A DNA stretch of 64,000 nt from Malurus cyaneus samueli (Eukaryota > Chordata > Aves > Passeriformes > Maluridae), in contig CM019214.1 of NCBI GenBank assembly GCA_009741485.1, positions 24,760,329 through 24,824,328 on the forward strand, read 5' to 3'. Below are positions 25,536 to 38,899 of the stretch, in pieces. Both the position numbers and the translations under genes were made by a program. Numbering within the stretch: the stretch's first letter is position 1; each line of letters starts with the position of its first letter. The notes beneath the pieces are model-generated. The model saw only the letters and a program-made list of their open reading frames with translations. It did no database searches and had not been told where the DNA came from.

Positions 25536-28000
25536 GTATTTGTTTGGTACTGCACACACTGAAGTATCTCTGCAGATATTACTTGCTGAGTTATTACAAG
25601 CCCATTTGTGGGTGTGCCCTTAACTAGAAACAGTCTGTGAAGCTGTTTTTGTTTTGTATAATAGGGACTCTTTTTGGTTCAGCTGAGCTCAATTCTAAGT
25701 CTTTGTGTATGTCAAAAATATACTCTCAGCTAAATAAACTTGTAATTATAAAACTATTAAATTAAAGGGATGCAGACCCTGGGACAGACAGACAGACCAG
25801 GCAATTTTTCTTTAGCAGCTCATTTTGGGTTCAGCAGGAATGGAATAGGTTCAGTCCTCCTGAGGAAGTGGAGTTGTTATATGGCAAACACAAACATATT
25901 CTGACAACAGCTCCTCCAGAGTACCTGCTGTTGTGAACTGTCTTCCAGAACAAGTAGGGATTTTAGAAATCACTAACATGGTGCTTCTTCAATTAATCCA
26001 CTTTTTCTATGGAATAGAGAATCTACACAAAATAGTCAGAAAGAAATACCATGTGCATGTAAATTCCCCATATTATAAAAGGCCTTTGAAATCAGTTTGC
26101 TCCAAACCAAAGAACTGCATCCCAGTTTGAAGGGCTTGTACCATGACTACCTACCATTGAATAATGTGTCTTTATGTTAATTGGTGCAATTTGATCTATG
26201 GACCAATCCTTAATCATAAGAGATGTCTTACTCTACTCCTCCGGTAGTTGTGCTAAAGTCATGCCCATGGCAGAAGTGGTGGGGGTCGTGTGGAGTAAGA
26301 TAAAATATGTGAGAGAGCTATCAGACTTTGATCACTGGAATTGAGAAAGAAGATAGGTGCAATATGAAACACAAGTCTGCAGGCCTGTGTCTGGCTCAAG
26401 CCAGCGAGTGCAAAGCAATTCAGACCTGCTGTCAGCTAAAGCTCTGGCACAGCCCTTTGACATGACTGTGTAATGCAGCAAATCTGTTTCTCGTCATCTG
26501 ACGCTCCACCGAGACCTCTTGCTATGCTTAGCTGAGAGCTTTGAACGTCCTTGCTTTTGTTGGCCTCTTACGAAGTCCCTCCAAAGCACAGTCGATTTGA
26601 TATTTTACTCTGCTGTTGCCAATTATCCTGGTTGTTGTTGGAGAGCAGAGAGGCAGTAGCAGCTGGTGAAATGGTGGGGTTTGCATTGATGCAGTCAGGG
26701 TAGCAGGGCAGCAGTTGTGCTGCCTGTGCAGCTCCTGGCAGGGCATGGGCAGGATGAAGTGGTGACCACTTTGATCTGCTAGTGTCCAAGAAAAGGGCAG
26801 CATGGAGGAAGATCTCCAGTTCATAGCCCTCTTTGTGCTGGAGGAGCCCCAGCTTCAGTCCTTTTACTCCTTGGGGCTTTGGGGCCCTTTCCTCATCCCC
26901 TGCCCAGTGTCTGGAGCTTTTTTAATGCTAGGTGCAGAACAGGAAGACAGGAGCCTGTCCTGGTGATGGTGGCTGGGGCATCTCAGCCAGTGAGTGCTAG
27001 AAATGCTCTCAGTGTTGCCCCTGGCAGGCCTGTGCTCACTTTCATAAACCAGCAGTAAATAAGGAACAGAGTTACATTCTTTCCTGTCAAAACTTCATGT
27101 CTGGCCTTTGGTGCCTCTTACAGCCCCTCCTTTGGGAGAGATTCCACTCAAAGTGGGTTTGCACAGGATGCCACAAACCTGAGGCTGAAGCACAGGCAGA
27201 ACTGACATCAGACCTGGAAGGAGGTACCTGTGGATGTCCTGAGTGCTTGTTCTTTACAACTATGAAGCATTCAGAAAAGAACACAGTATCCATGTGCATC
27301 TCATGGTAAAGCAGAAGCACAAAAACAAAGGGGTGTGCAGAAATCACCCTGGCTTTGGGCTGCACTCCAAAATCCAGCTGCGATTTCTCAATAGCACAAG
27401 TGCAAATGTCAGACATTGATAAGATGGAGGAAATAAATGTTTTTCCAAACTGGGAGAAAGGAAGACTCCATGGAACTGCTTTATTCCCCTTCTTACATAA
27501 TAACATCCACAAGTAGTCAGGAAGAAACTGTGATTTACATCTTGAATGCGCCGTAAATCACTGTGAGAGCCCGTGCCCTGTCTGTGTTATACTCACTGGG
27601 AATGGCCTCTGGCCACCAACAACCCCAGCTGCCAAAGTTTTCTGTCTCTGACAGACTCCCTGGCAGTTTGGGCTTGGGTGATGAATTTTGAAATGTGATT
27701 GTGCTCTAAAGCTGGCTTGCAGCATGCACAGTCCCAGAGCCAGCCCATGGCCATGGAGAGAGGCAAAGGCACTGATGCCCAACACACCATGGCTGGTGGC
27801 ACACACCCATTGTGCCTGGCTGGGTTTGGAAAAGTTTCAAAGGATGAGGCTTTGTTATTTTGGGAGGGGATGCGCTCAACCCTGTAAATATACCCCGGAA
27901 CAGACATGCCAGCTTTGCTGAGAGTGCTGGACAGCCTGGAGTCTCTCTGTCATGAGGGATTAACGTGCTGGGTGAGATACACTAGCCCATGGAGCTCTCC
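25536..28000. other. Intronic stretch, no gene seen
   Basis: No exon, RNA gene or repeat family recognised. Short frames only. Confidence 0.5.
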
Positions 28001-28150
28001 AGGATGGACTGGGAGGCAGTGCAGACCTGCAGGATGGACTGGGAGGCAGTGCAGACCTGCAGGATGGACTGGGAGGCAGTGCAGACCTGCAGGATGGTAT
28101 GGGAGGCAGTGCAGACCTGCAGGATGGACTGGGAGGCAATGCAGACCTGC
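28001..28150. repeat. 30-bp minisatellite, 5 units
   Basis: Five head-to-tail 30-bp units with first half AGGATGGACTGGGAGGCAGT and second half GCAGACCTGC. Units 1-3 are identical. Unit 4 has AC to TA in GGATGGACTG, and unit 5 has GCAGT to GCAAT. Because 30 is a multiple of 3, frames stay open through it, with MDWEAVQTCR repeated on +. I do not regard this as coding. There are no spacers, so it is not CRISPR-like. Confidence 0.97.
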
Positions 28151-31100
28151 CAGTGCAGTGACTGCAGTCCTGGTGTGATCCCTGGCAGACCCGGTGGGTA
28201 GCACAGCCTCTGGAGAGGGGCAGTCCTGCTGCTGGCACTCCCTGGCTTTGGGCTGTGCTGTGTGGGACGTTCCCAGCCCTGCTGCTGCCCTCCAGTGAAA
28301 GCACAGCCAGGGGGGACAGTTCCTTGGGCCAGGGAGTGCAGAGCCTGGCTGGAGCGTTCAGGAGAGTTTGGTAATGGGTGCTTTAGCTTTCTAGAAGCTG
28401 CTAGGCTCAGAAAGGGCAGATACTCAAAAAGCAGCACAGGATACACTACAGGTATCTAAATCCTTCCTGGCCTCCAGCTGCTACAGCAGGGTTCCATTTT
28501 GTGTCAACTAGCCAGCCCTGTACAGATGTTTTGGGTACTCTAGGGCATCTCAAATGGTACGGGACACCTTTGCTTAAGCAGCTGAATCCCACCCTAAGTG
28601 GTTTGCTCAAATTATATAAAGCCTCTACGTTAACTGGGACCCAAGCCCAGACCTCTTCACAGGCTATCCAGCATTTTGATGACTGGAATTTACCCTGTCT
28701 CAAGAATGAATATATCCACATGGTGGGTTTGGTTGGATTTATTTTCTGCTCTCCTCATTTTTGAGTAATTTGACCAGCCAAGGGTCACTAAAGGAAATTT
28801 TGCAGTGGATAACAAACATTTCTCCACAGTGTATGTCATGTACAGGAAAAGAGTCGAAGGTTTTTCACCTAACTTTATTATGCTTTCTTTATTTTTGTTT
28901 CAGCCTTCAATGTCATTATGTCTTCAGTGCTGGGTGTTGGAGGGAAATGCACATGCTGTTTTAATATCCCTGTGCTGAGTCTCACCCTCACTGTGTGGCT
29001 GCTTTAGGTTGTTTGTTCTGCTATTCAATGAAAAGTCCATGTGAGCCTTCAGCATGAAAATCATGAGTGAACAAGAGGGAGAGAAACCCCAGATGGAGAT
29101 AAAACCCCATGGGGAGGTGAGGTTTCGGAAAGCAGCCTCACGTGTGGCAGAAGGCTTGATGGAAGTGTCAACAAGACAGTCCAGAAATTCCTCTGGCATG
29201 CAGTGGGTGCAGTAAGGTTTTCATACTGGCTCTTTAGTGGGGGACTTTCTGGGGTCTCAAAGATTTCCATGCTGCATATTTGGATCAATAGCTGACAGTG
29301 AGAAGAGCCTGGGATCTCAGCTGTCATTTTGAGGAATTAGTGGGCTGCCGAGAGAAGTAAGAAAATGAGAGGCCTGGAATGGAGAGAGGAATAAACAGAA
29401 TTGGGAAGCATGAGCTCAATAATTTGTCATACCGCTTTGGGTGAGGCTTGAATCGAGTAAGAAACCTGCTGAAAACAATTATCTGAAAAAAATGAAGCTG
29501 CTCAGATTTCTGCTTTATAAGTTTCTCCGCTGATTTAATCCTGCTCCCCATCCGTTCTGAGAGTGCTGTGTCCGGTCTAATGAGGCCCCTTCCTTCTTCA
29601 TGTTTGGGCAGCCGTCCGAAACCTCTCCTATCGAGAAGGGCTTTTTCAGCCCCAGAGACTCCCAAGGGATTTGGGGGCAGAGAAACAGCGAGTTCAGAGG
29701 AGCAGCAACTACTCGTAAGAGTTAATGAGGGGAAATGAACTCATTTGTGATACTTGTAAACTTGAAACCCAGTTACAGGGAGCAGGGAGAGGGCTGGGGC
29801 ATCCAGCTGCTTGTAACACAGATGTACTGATCTGGGAAGAGGTGAGCTGCTGGCTCTGGAGAGCCTGACTGTGCACAGAGCCCTGTTTCTGGTTTAAATG
29901 GGATTCCTTTGAAAAAGAGTCCAAGTCATGATAAAAAAAAAAAATATCTGTGCCCTTTCCAAACATCCTGTCCCAGGGCTCAGATGCTGACAGTGTGCTT
30001 TGTATCCTAATGGTGCTTTGTACTCTCAGCTTGTGAAGCCCTCTGAGCCTTTAGCCTGGCTTCCCACTGTGGCTGCTCTTGATGGAACAGCACTGATTTA
30101 CACCAGTCAAATCCCCTACCTTTGCCACAGGTACTGCAGAGAGCTGTAGGGACTAACAAACTGAAAAAGCTTCATAGCCCACTACTCAGTGTTTTAAGTC
30201 TTAGTAACTTCATTCCACATTACATTTCAGAAATTTAAAAAGCAAACATGGAGCTGTCAAAGAAACTGTACTGGTTTGTTCCCCATCTTCCCCTGAGCAG
30301 CATCCCCCTCCTATACCCCTTTCTCTTTGATCCCTAAAAAGCCATCTATGGCTTTAAATAAACTATAAGTGGGGACACGACTCTGCTTGATGTCTGGCCT
30401 GCAATGGAAGTAAAGTGTCACTTCCAATTTTGTGTGGGTGCAGAACAAAGATGCCTGTGACCAATCCACTGTACAGTGCACTAGTTTTGTTTGAACAGGG
30501 AGCTTTGGTGAGAAGTGTATTTCAAAGGGCCTGGGAAGCAGATTTTAAATGCTGTCAGAGAGAAATGATTTTACCTTTTCTAATTCCCATCCATGGTACA
30601 TTGTGTTCCTACCTCATGGGCACTGAGCAATAACCTTGCACAGTGGGTGGAGCAAGGCAGCTGGAGCAGCGTGCCAAGGATGGGTTTGGCTCGGTGGGGC
30701 TCCATCCCAGGACACGAATTGGCCCGTGTTAAGTCAGCCAAAGCAGCTGCACACAGGGCTGTTTGCAGTGGAGGAAGTGGAGAAACAGAAGAGCCAGCAG
30801 GCAGACTGCAGCACTGCTCATTTACAAACAGCAGTGCCCAACCACATTTGTGTGACCAACTTCAGTTGCTGTTCAGTACCAAATGAAAAGGCACTAGGTG
30901 GCTGTGAGATAACACTCCCTGTGTAGCAGTTTCACAATATTTTTTCAAGAGGAGTGCACAACCCAAGGAAGGACTTTATTAAAATTAGTCCCAGCTTTAC
31001 TATGAATAGGAGTTTAGCCAGGTTTCATGCATGCTAACAGAAAAAAAAAAAAAGCTATTTTCCTATCAAATAACCAAGTAGTTGAGTAAGGAATTGAGAT

Positions 31101-34100
31101 AAATTGTTGGGATGACTTCCAGTTGCAGACTGCGGTGAGTAAATGAGGTAGGTCATGCCTCCCTGACAGCCCGGGTTTCAGTTTCACATCAGGCAGTTCT
31201 GTATTGCCGTGTCTGTCTCTTCTGCACCATTTACTCCACATACTGTTTGTACATCCTTCCCTCCCCCCACTTGCACTCTCCCTAGTACATATTTAATCAT
31301 AAAATCTCTCTGCTGTTCTGGTTCCTTGTATTTGACATGTGCTTTATCCAGGGTTCTGTCTCTGGGAGCTGGTCCTTGCTAAAAAGGGACAAAGCAGACC
31401 ATCAAGCTACCATGCTTTGTACAAGCATTATTTTTTCCATCTGTCAAAATTAAATGGCATTTGGGATTTTCCCTTGGCCTGTCAATATTTTCACAAAATT
31501 CGGGGCCGTCTAATGAAACTCAGGTAGAAATAGCTGTACAGTGAGATTCCCTTGCATGTTGTCATGGTGTCACATAGCCTCTGACAAAATTTTTTTTTTT
31601 TTTTTTTATAATTTTTTTTTAAGATTGATCCACAAAGAGGATTACCATCACTGCTCACTGCAGCTCTGTCACTGCTGTTGCACACATCTACCTCAGTCAC
31701 CAGCCTGCCCAAATAGGCTCCTGTCTTTCAGACTAAGCATTTTTAGCATCAATTTAAATGTTTGACATATAGAAGGCATTTGGGGTGTTCACAATCTTGG
31801 CCTCGCTGGAGTGCAAGTGGGCATCTTGGGCTCCATCTGGGACAGGATTTCACCACTTCATAGTCTCCAGCTGGAAGTGACCACTATGGACTCCCCTTCC
31901 TATGAAGGCTGTTCTTTTCTAAAACAAATTGCCATTTATTTCCAGAACACAAAGGCTCAAGGTTTTCTACTTTTCCTCCCTTCCCTGAGCTGTTTGTGGG
32001 ACACAGGCAATATGTGGTATCGCTACATATCTCTCCCTGCTTTGATTATGCACATCCTTCTCTTCATTTTCCCACAGCACAGTGAGGACAGGAATTAAAC
32101 ACAACTGTTCTCCCATTACTCTGCCACCAAAGCAAGAACAGACACCAAGTTTTTAACCTATTTTTTAGCTGAAAGCAGCAGACGGTCAAAGCTTTAAGAG
32201 ATGCCATGTCCCTCAATCAAAGGCTCATGTTCAGGTGCTTTCTTCCTCCCATTTTCAGTCTTGAAAAGAAATTTCTGTAGCAGACTCAGCTTTTGGAGAT
32301 ACATAGACAAGTGGAGTAAGATTGAGAAATACAGGGTCACACAGATCCCTTCCAGGCTCATTTCTCCCTGCCTTTGCCACAACCATGTCCATCCTTGCTC
32401 CACCTGCCACCTCCTTGGCTGCCCTCTCCAGCAGAGCCACAATTCCCAGATGGATGGCTCAGCCCTGCCACCATGTGCTGGTGCTTTTTCTGGTCAGAGA
32501 ACAAATACAGCTCTCCACTCACAGGGCAAATTATAATCTATTCCTTCATAGCTGATGGATGAAACACACAGATATGGAGGAAAAAAAAATAGAATTTCCA
32601 CGATTGTCTCAACTCTGTGTGTGTGGAAAGGAATTGGGATGGTTCTCATGGGGCAGCAGATGGCAAGCTCACTTGGGGATAATACCCATTGGATTCTTGT
32701 ATTTGTGGCCACTGCTTATAGAGGTCACTAATCCTGTAGCTTGGCTGCTCCCTGGGGGTCACTAAATGCATTGGTTTGGGTTTTGGGAATCAAGCACAGT
32801 ATGTGCCAAGTGTTCTAACAGGAAATTCATGTGTAGCATTTTAATATGTATTACATCTCAGACTCTTGACAAGACAGGCACATAGATGATGAATGTAATT
32901 TGTCAGTAAAATTCAGCAGATATATCTTCAGGGTTTAACTCGATATCAAAGCAAGAAGGCAGCACTGAAAGTAAAGCACTGAAAATTACACTCTTCAACT
33001 ATTTTCCATCAAGTGATAGTAATTATTAGATAAGTAATAATGATTTGTGCCAATGCAGTCAGTACAGAGTGATAGTTCCCTAGGTTGTTATTTGGGCTTG
33101 TGGGTAGAGCTTGCTGTAAAATGCACAATAAATGCTATGGGATTATTGCAGTTCTGCCCGGTTTTAACAGGTCAGAATAGGGCAGTTCTTGCTGGATGGT
33201 TTGCAGGCTTTTTAGATACCAGTTGTGCTAGGACAATGACATGGTTACTATTTTAGGCAGTGGGTTACTTGAATGTGACTTGTGTTTCTATTTGCATTAA
33301 AAAAACCTTGCGGTCTTTTCAAGCAAGTTATTAGTCTGTATTATAAGAACTGTGTCTTTAGCTGTTTGAAAAGCAAAGCCCAGGAAAGCAGAAATAGAGG
33401 GTTGCCAGGCTAAAAGCAAAATACATTAAGTCAAACATCAATATTTATGACACAGTCAGTAGTTCTTCTGAAATAAACAAGAAGAAAATCTTGTGAAAAA
33501 GGATCAGGAAGGCTGGAAACACATGTGAAAAACAGTAAACGTAATAGTTTACAATAGTTACAAAATAAAACTCATGTAATTCAGGCTTCTTCTAAGAGCC
33601 CCAACACTGTCACCTGTGGCTAAGCAAAGCAGACAAATGAAGTGAGTGATGCACTATTGGGCAAAAGAAGGGTCAATGAGAGGATCTTGTTCTGCAATTC
33701 TTGTTTTGCAGCTGGCACACAAATGCCATGGCGGTTGAGGCATTATTGGATTACGTGGAAATGGATCAAGACACATGTACAAATCTCTTAATTAATTGGT
33801 GGGTTATGAGTGAAAGTTACATCACGAATCCAAAATATTTATACTAGTACAATTCTTATTCCTATTTAAAAAAACATTTTTATTCTGCTTTTGGAGATGA
33901 AAGATCAGACAAAATATTTATACTTATCCAGCATTTTTTAAACATTATAAAACTTGTAGACTACATCATAATTCTCTCAAAGCATCCTGCCACCCCAGAG
34001 CAGGGTGCAGGATAGTGGACTTAGTAAACAGCTGAAAAGTTTTTGTGTTACTCAGGGCAGGACCCAAGATAAGGTTCAAGTTTTTATGTTTTGGCTCCAG

Positions 34101-35415
34101 GGCAAACCAAGTTCCACTTCCTAGCCTGATGTATTGGTTAAACTACAAGAAAGACTTTTTGAATAGAAAATTTTGCCTTCTCTCCTTTGGCTGTGAGACT
34201 CAAAACCAAACCAGGACCAGCTTTGAAAACCAGTGCCAGAGTATTGTATTGCACAGTGGGGGACACTGTTCTCGTGGGTAGGAAATAGAGCTGGCACCCC
34301 TCTGAGGAGAGCAGAGTCTGCATCTGTGTCGCCCTGGCTCTTGGTGAAGTGTTACCATCACTCCACTTCTGCAGACTTGGGAATGCGGTTTTCCCCAGGT
34401 GTGGGTGACATGGAAAATCATGAATGGCTTTGGCAATCTCACTTCCAGGCACGTGCTGTTAGTTATTCCTATTTGCATTTTTTTTTTAATTTCACTTTTT
34501 GTATTTTCCATTGCTACAAGCTTCTGCAATGTTTTATGTTGCTTGTGACAAAGCAATGCTCATTTCACATGGGTGGCAGCTAAAGACCAGAGTAAAGCTA
34601 CTGCAAAAGAGGAAAGGCTTTCAAGATGATAATATTACCCTGAAGTGTGTTTGCTGTCCCTTCCCACTGCTCCAACTCTGACATTTCTCTCCTAACCCCT
34701 CAAAAATGTTCAGCCCAGCACTTCCAAAATATACTCCATTTTCTGTATTACAGTACAACTCATTTTTACTGCATAATTATTTTTTACATCTCCTCTCTTG
34801 GTGCCAACAACTACCTAAATTTACAAAATTCACTTCATAGCTCCAGAGTGTACAACAGAGCATAGATAGGGATGTGCACTAGTGTACAGCAAAAGCTGGG
34901 CTTAAGAGAAACTGGGAGGTGCAAGACAGGCCCTCCCTAGTCCTGCTTCTGTTTCCAGATTTTGAAAAGGGGCTGCAGTGGCCTTATCTGCCTGTCAAGG
35001 GTAAAAAAGGGACAGACCAGCGATGCAACCCAGCCTTTCAGGCATGAAAGTAAAACCAAAAAGGGAATAGCTGTGCTAAGGACATTCCCTTAAGAGTTTT
35101 AAAAGCAAAAAGATGAATGCTAAAGCCAACACCAGCCTTTGCAAGGAGCCTAGCATGAAGATTTGGAGGCTGGAATTTTGTGTATGACTGTCAGTGAAGA
35201 TACTGCCTGCTGAGGACATGAAACTCGGTGGTGAATTAAGTGCAGCAAAGTTGACATGATAAACACATGAGCCGTGTTGTGTGCATGCCTGCCATTCGAC
35301 TCTATCGCACGTACATGGAAAGCAAAAGTAGCAATAGCTCCCTCCTTCCTTTCTTGTGTCTTTCCCATCCAGATTTCTCTTCCCTTCCTCCTTTTGGTCT
35401 CCATTTGTCACATTC
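28151..35415. other. Intronic stretch, no gene seen
   Basis: About 7.3 kb without a supported gene. Low-complexity T runs occur at 31590-31607 and 31612-31620. No repeat family was recognised. Confidence 0.5.
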
Positions 35416-35900
35416 CACAGAATCACTGCAGAATCAAGGAATGGCCTGGGCTGGAATGGACCCTAAAGGTCATTTAGTTCCAGCTCCCCTGCCATGGGCA
35501 AGGACACTTTCCTCTAGACCAGGTTGCTCAAAGATCCATTCAACCTGGCCTTTAACACTTCAAAGTGTGGGGCACCCATCCCTGAGCTTCTCTGGGCAGC
35601 CTATTCCACCTTCACAATATTCTAATATGAACCCACCCTCTTTCAGCCTAAAGCCATTCTCCCTTGTCCTGCCTTGGAAAAAGTCCCTCTCCAGCTTTCT
35701 TGTAGGCACTGAAAGGCAGCTAGATCTCCCTGAAGCCTCTCTATCTTCTCCAGGCTGAACAATGCCAAATGTCTCAGCCTGTTTTTGTAGGAGAGATGTT
35801 TCAGCTCTCTGATCATGTTCATGGCCCTTCTCTGGACCTGCTCCAGGTGCACCTTATAAAAAAGGGTAACACCAGTAAGGATCTTCAGTGCTGAGTCATT
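35416..35900 (-). mobile_element. CR1 LINE 3' fragment, - strand, with reverse-transcriptase ORF C-terminus remnant
   Basis: This is the longest CR1 copy in the window. On + it runs from the tail (CACAGAATCAC) through CTAGACCAGGTTGCTCAAAG, TCTCTGGGCAGCC, AAAGTCCCTCTCCAGC and TTCTCCAGGCTGAACAATGC. The - strand frame at 35643-35900 reads LEQVQRRAMNMIRELKHLSY followed by LFSLEKIERLQGDL, the characteristic C-terminal end of the CR1 second ORF. Compared with the family, small changes break the frame downstream. It is a dead, 5'-truncated copy. The insertion end near 35900 is approximate. Confidence 0.95.
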
Positions 35901-38755
35901 GCCTCTCATTGCCAAATGCTGGGATGCTTGGCCATGCCCCTGCCAGGGATGGCCAGCTCCTCTGAAACACGAGCGGCAGGCTGGAGCAGCCGGTTTTTAG
36001 GGTACATACAGTCAAGTGGAGCAGGAAGGAAAACAGATGATGAAATAATGGCACTGAGATTTCCTCTCAAAGGAATATCACTGTGTTCCGCTTCCTTCGT
36101 CTTATGTCAGGTCACCAGAACTGGTACTGGGTCTTATTTTCTTCTTTCTTTCCTTGAGAAAGTAAAATAGAGGGGAGGCAGAAATATTCATACTGCTCCT
36201 GCTTAAAAGCTAACTTTTATGTTGTCCAAGTCAGCTTTGAAATTGAAACCTCTCTGGGATAATGAAACGGAAGAGGCTGAATTCCTATTTAGACTGATAT
36301 TATTTAGCTGAGGGCTGTCTTTACTCAAGAGTAATTTGGGAAAGTGACAGACAGCCATGACCTTGATTTACGTTGCAACAGTTTGGGTTGAAATGGAAGA
36401 GTACTGAAATTTAGATTTTCTCACAAATTTCAGGGACATCATTAAAGAGGAGGACTTTCCGTTCTTCCTTTCAGTACACTCTGTGCTGTTAAAAATAGCA
36501 GAGGAATTAGATGTGTGACATTCCTCTGCTGACTCCTCCATGTCTGTTACCAGACTCGATTGCATTTAAAGGCTGGTCAGAGCAGGAAAGCAGTCCAGGA
36601 CTCTGAGCTTACCTCTGAAGGATCCTCAAAATGGGAAACGCCCATTTATATGATAAAATACATTTATTAAACTGTGCTCGTGGGAGGCATAGTACTAGAG
36701 GAAAGAAGATAGTGGAAATCCTGAACAAGGTGCATTTGCTAAGGCAAGTGGAGAATTCACATAATATAGAACATATTCTGCCCCATTTGCTTCAGACATA
36801 CCCCAAGGTACACTGAAATGCATGTATTAGGGCAGAAATGCTACTTGATAATCATTTATTTGAGCACTGATTTTCAATTCAATCACCCAAAAACGTGAAA
36901 CAATCTGCATTCACCTAGTAAAACATTAGTTAATATCAGTATAATACGAGGGGAAATTATGGGGGAGGTGGGCAAGCTTCTCTTTCTTCTGACTGAAGCA
37001 ATTTACGCCTCTTTGGGAGTTTTGAGAGCTCCGGATAAAGTTTCAGCCCTAATTTATTTCTGTTGGGATCTTTCCACCAACCAATTCCACACTTTGTTTG
37101 CCTGTTCTTTCTTACAGGAATGAGTTTGTTTGCTTTCCTGCAAAGACATCTCACAACCAGGAATGAGCATGGAACTTGTCGGGTCTGGGAGCTGTTATAA
37201 CCGGCCAGCAGTCTGTGAACGTTCCTGTTTGTAGGCTAAAACAATAGCATTGCTTAGGAGAACCAAAGTAAAATGAGAAGGCTGTGTTCAAAGGTTTTTT
37301 CAGGGAATAAAATCCATAGGCATTTGAGCTCCAAAATGCTGACCCATGAGAAGCAGATTAAGGAAGAGGGAACAAAAACACTAAATAAATTGTCCCATTA
37401 ACCAAAGAAAACCAGTAAGTAAGGACTTCAGGTGGATTTTTAGACTTGTCCTTTACTCTCTGAAATGTTTTCTGCCTTTTCAGAAAATCCAGAGGATACT
37501 CTTCCCTTTCCCAGGGCAAAGACACCAGTAACACAGGGCCAGTCAGCCAGTAGATTCCCACTGGAAATTTTACCTGGCTGTCTTAAGTGGGAGTGGCACT
37601 GATTTACTTTTTTAATTATTTTTGTTTTCATCTTAAATTTGTATGTATTTAATTATATAGAACATAATCAAATTATTCTGGTAAATTTGGGGACAGAATT
37701 CCAAAATGATGGGGATTGGATGCAGGGAACACGCAACAGCTGGTTTGCATTTTTTCCTTAAGAAGCTGGGTTAAACACCTAGTTCATTTAGAAGTGAAAT
37801 ATGAATGTGGTGAATTGGCACACTTTCTGGTTTTTTTGTCTTTTGATCTAGTATGTGATGTATAATCAATGTTTCTCCAGAGATGTTACTGATGCTGCTG
37901 TGTGTATGTCAGATCCCCCTTTGTGAGGGACTGTGATGATCCTACCAGAGCAATAGAAAATTGAGGTTTGATTAATGAATGATGGCAGAGGGCTTCTGTA
38001 TCCACCTGGAGGTTTCCAGTGGCAGAGCTGCCAAGATGGTCCCACACCCCATCCACCACAGTGATCGCTCCTCAGTCCTGGGCTCACACTCTTCCTGAGT
38101 GTGCCAGAGACCTCTTCCTGCTGCATGCTCAGAGAAGATGACTTCAGTCTGGTAGGGCTCTGATGTGGAGAAGCGGACTGCAGAGATATTTGCTAAAAGA
38201 TGGAGTGGGAGACTCTAGTGGAAATCCTGTCTTTGATGAGTGTCTAATGTTGTTCTGTCCCAGATGACAGGAGATGTCAGGTTTTTAATTCTGGCTCATT
38301 CAGAAGGGCTCTGGTGTTTGATAAAAATGTGTTACCAGCCCACGTGCAAAGCACAGCTCTGAAAAAGAAGGGGGAGGGAGTTATGAATAAACCCTGAAGG
38401 CAGGGTTTTTACCGACTTTCTTCAACTTCCCACTGGCTCCCTGTCTGTAGCAAGGGTTTTCTCTGGGACCTGATGCACCAGCATGCTCCTAATTCAGAGG
38501 GCTGATGGGGGTTTCATGCTGAAAGACCTTTGCAGTGCCCCTGCATGTGAGATATTCCTCGCTTACAAAGCAGTACCCTTACATGACGCACCACTACCCC
38601 TTTTAGAGGAGCTTGCCTAAGCTTTGTGACGCTTTTCCAGCCCTGTGTCAGGCACTCACCTGCAATCAGCACTGCGGTGAGAGCTGTATTTGTGTGCAGG
38701 CTGCAAGGCAGGTAGCACACCAACCAGGCAGAGCACATTTGCTAATGCAGTCGTG
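35901..38755. other. Intronic stretch, no gene seen
   Basis: No exon, RNA gene or repeat family recognised. Confidence 0.5.
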
Positions 38756-38885
38756 TCATAAAATCATAGAACCATTTCAGCTGGAAAAGACCTCTAAAAT
38801 CATGGAGTCCAACCATTAACCTAACACTGCCAGGTCCACCGCTGAGCCATGTCCCTAATGCCACATCTGCACATCTTTTAAATTG
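38756..38885 (-). mobile_element. CR1 LINE 3' fragment, - strand
   Basis: On + it starts TCATAAAATCATAGAACC and continues CTGGAAAAGACCTCTAAAAT, GAGTCCAACCATTAACC, TAACACTGCCAGGTCCACC and CATGTCCCTAATGCC. This is the 3' end of the bird CR1 subfamily with the AACCATTAACCTAACACTGCC block, a different subfamily from the 25 kb and 35 kb copies. It is truncated after about 130 bp, immediately before a CpG-rich island. Confidence 0.9.
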
Positions 38886-38899
38886 CTTATCCCATCAGC

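Noticed and set aside
28001..28150. CRISPR-like array or a repeat protein (MDWEAVQTCR units)
   Set aside because: Units are directly adjacent without spacers, in a eukaryotic intron. The frame stays open only because the unit length is divisible by three.
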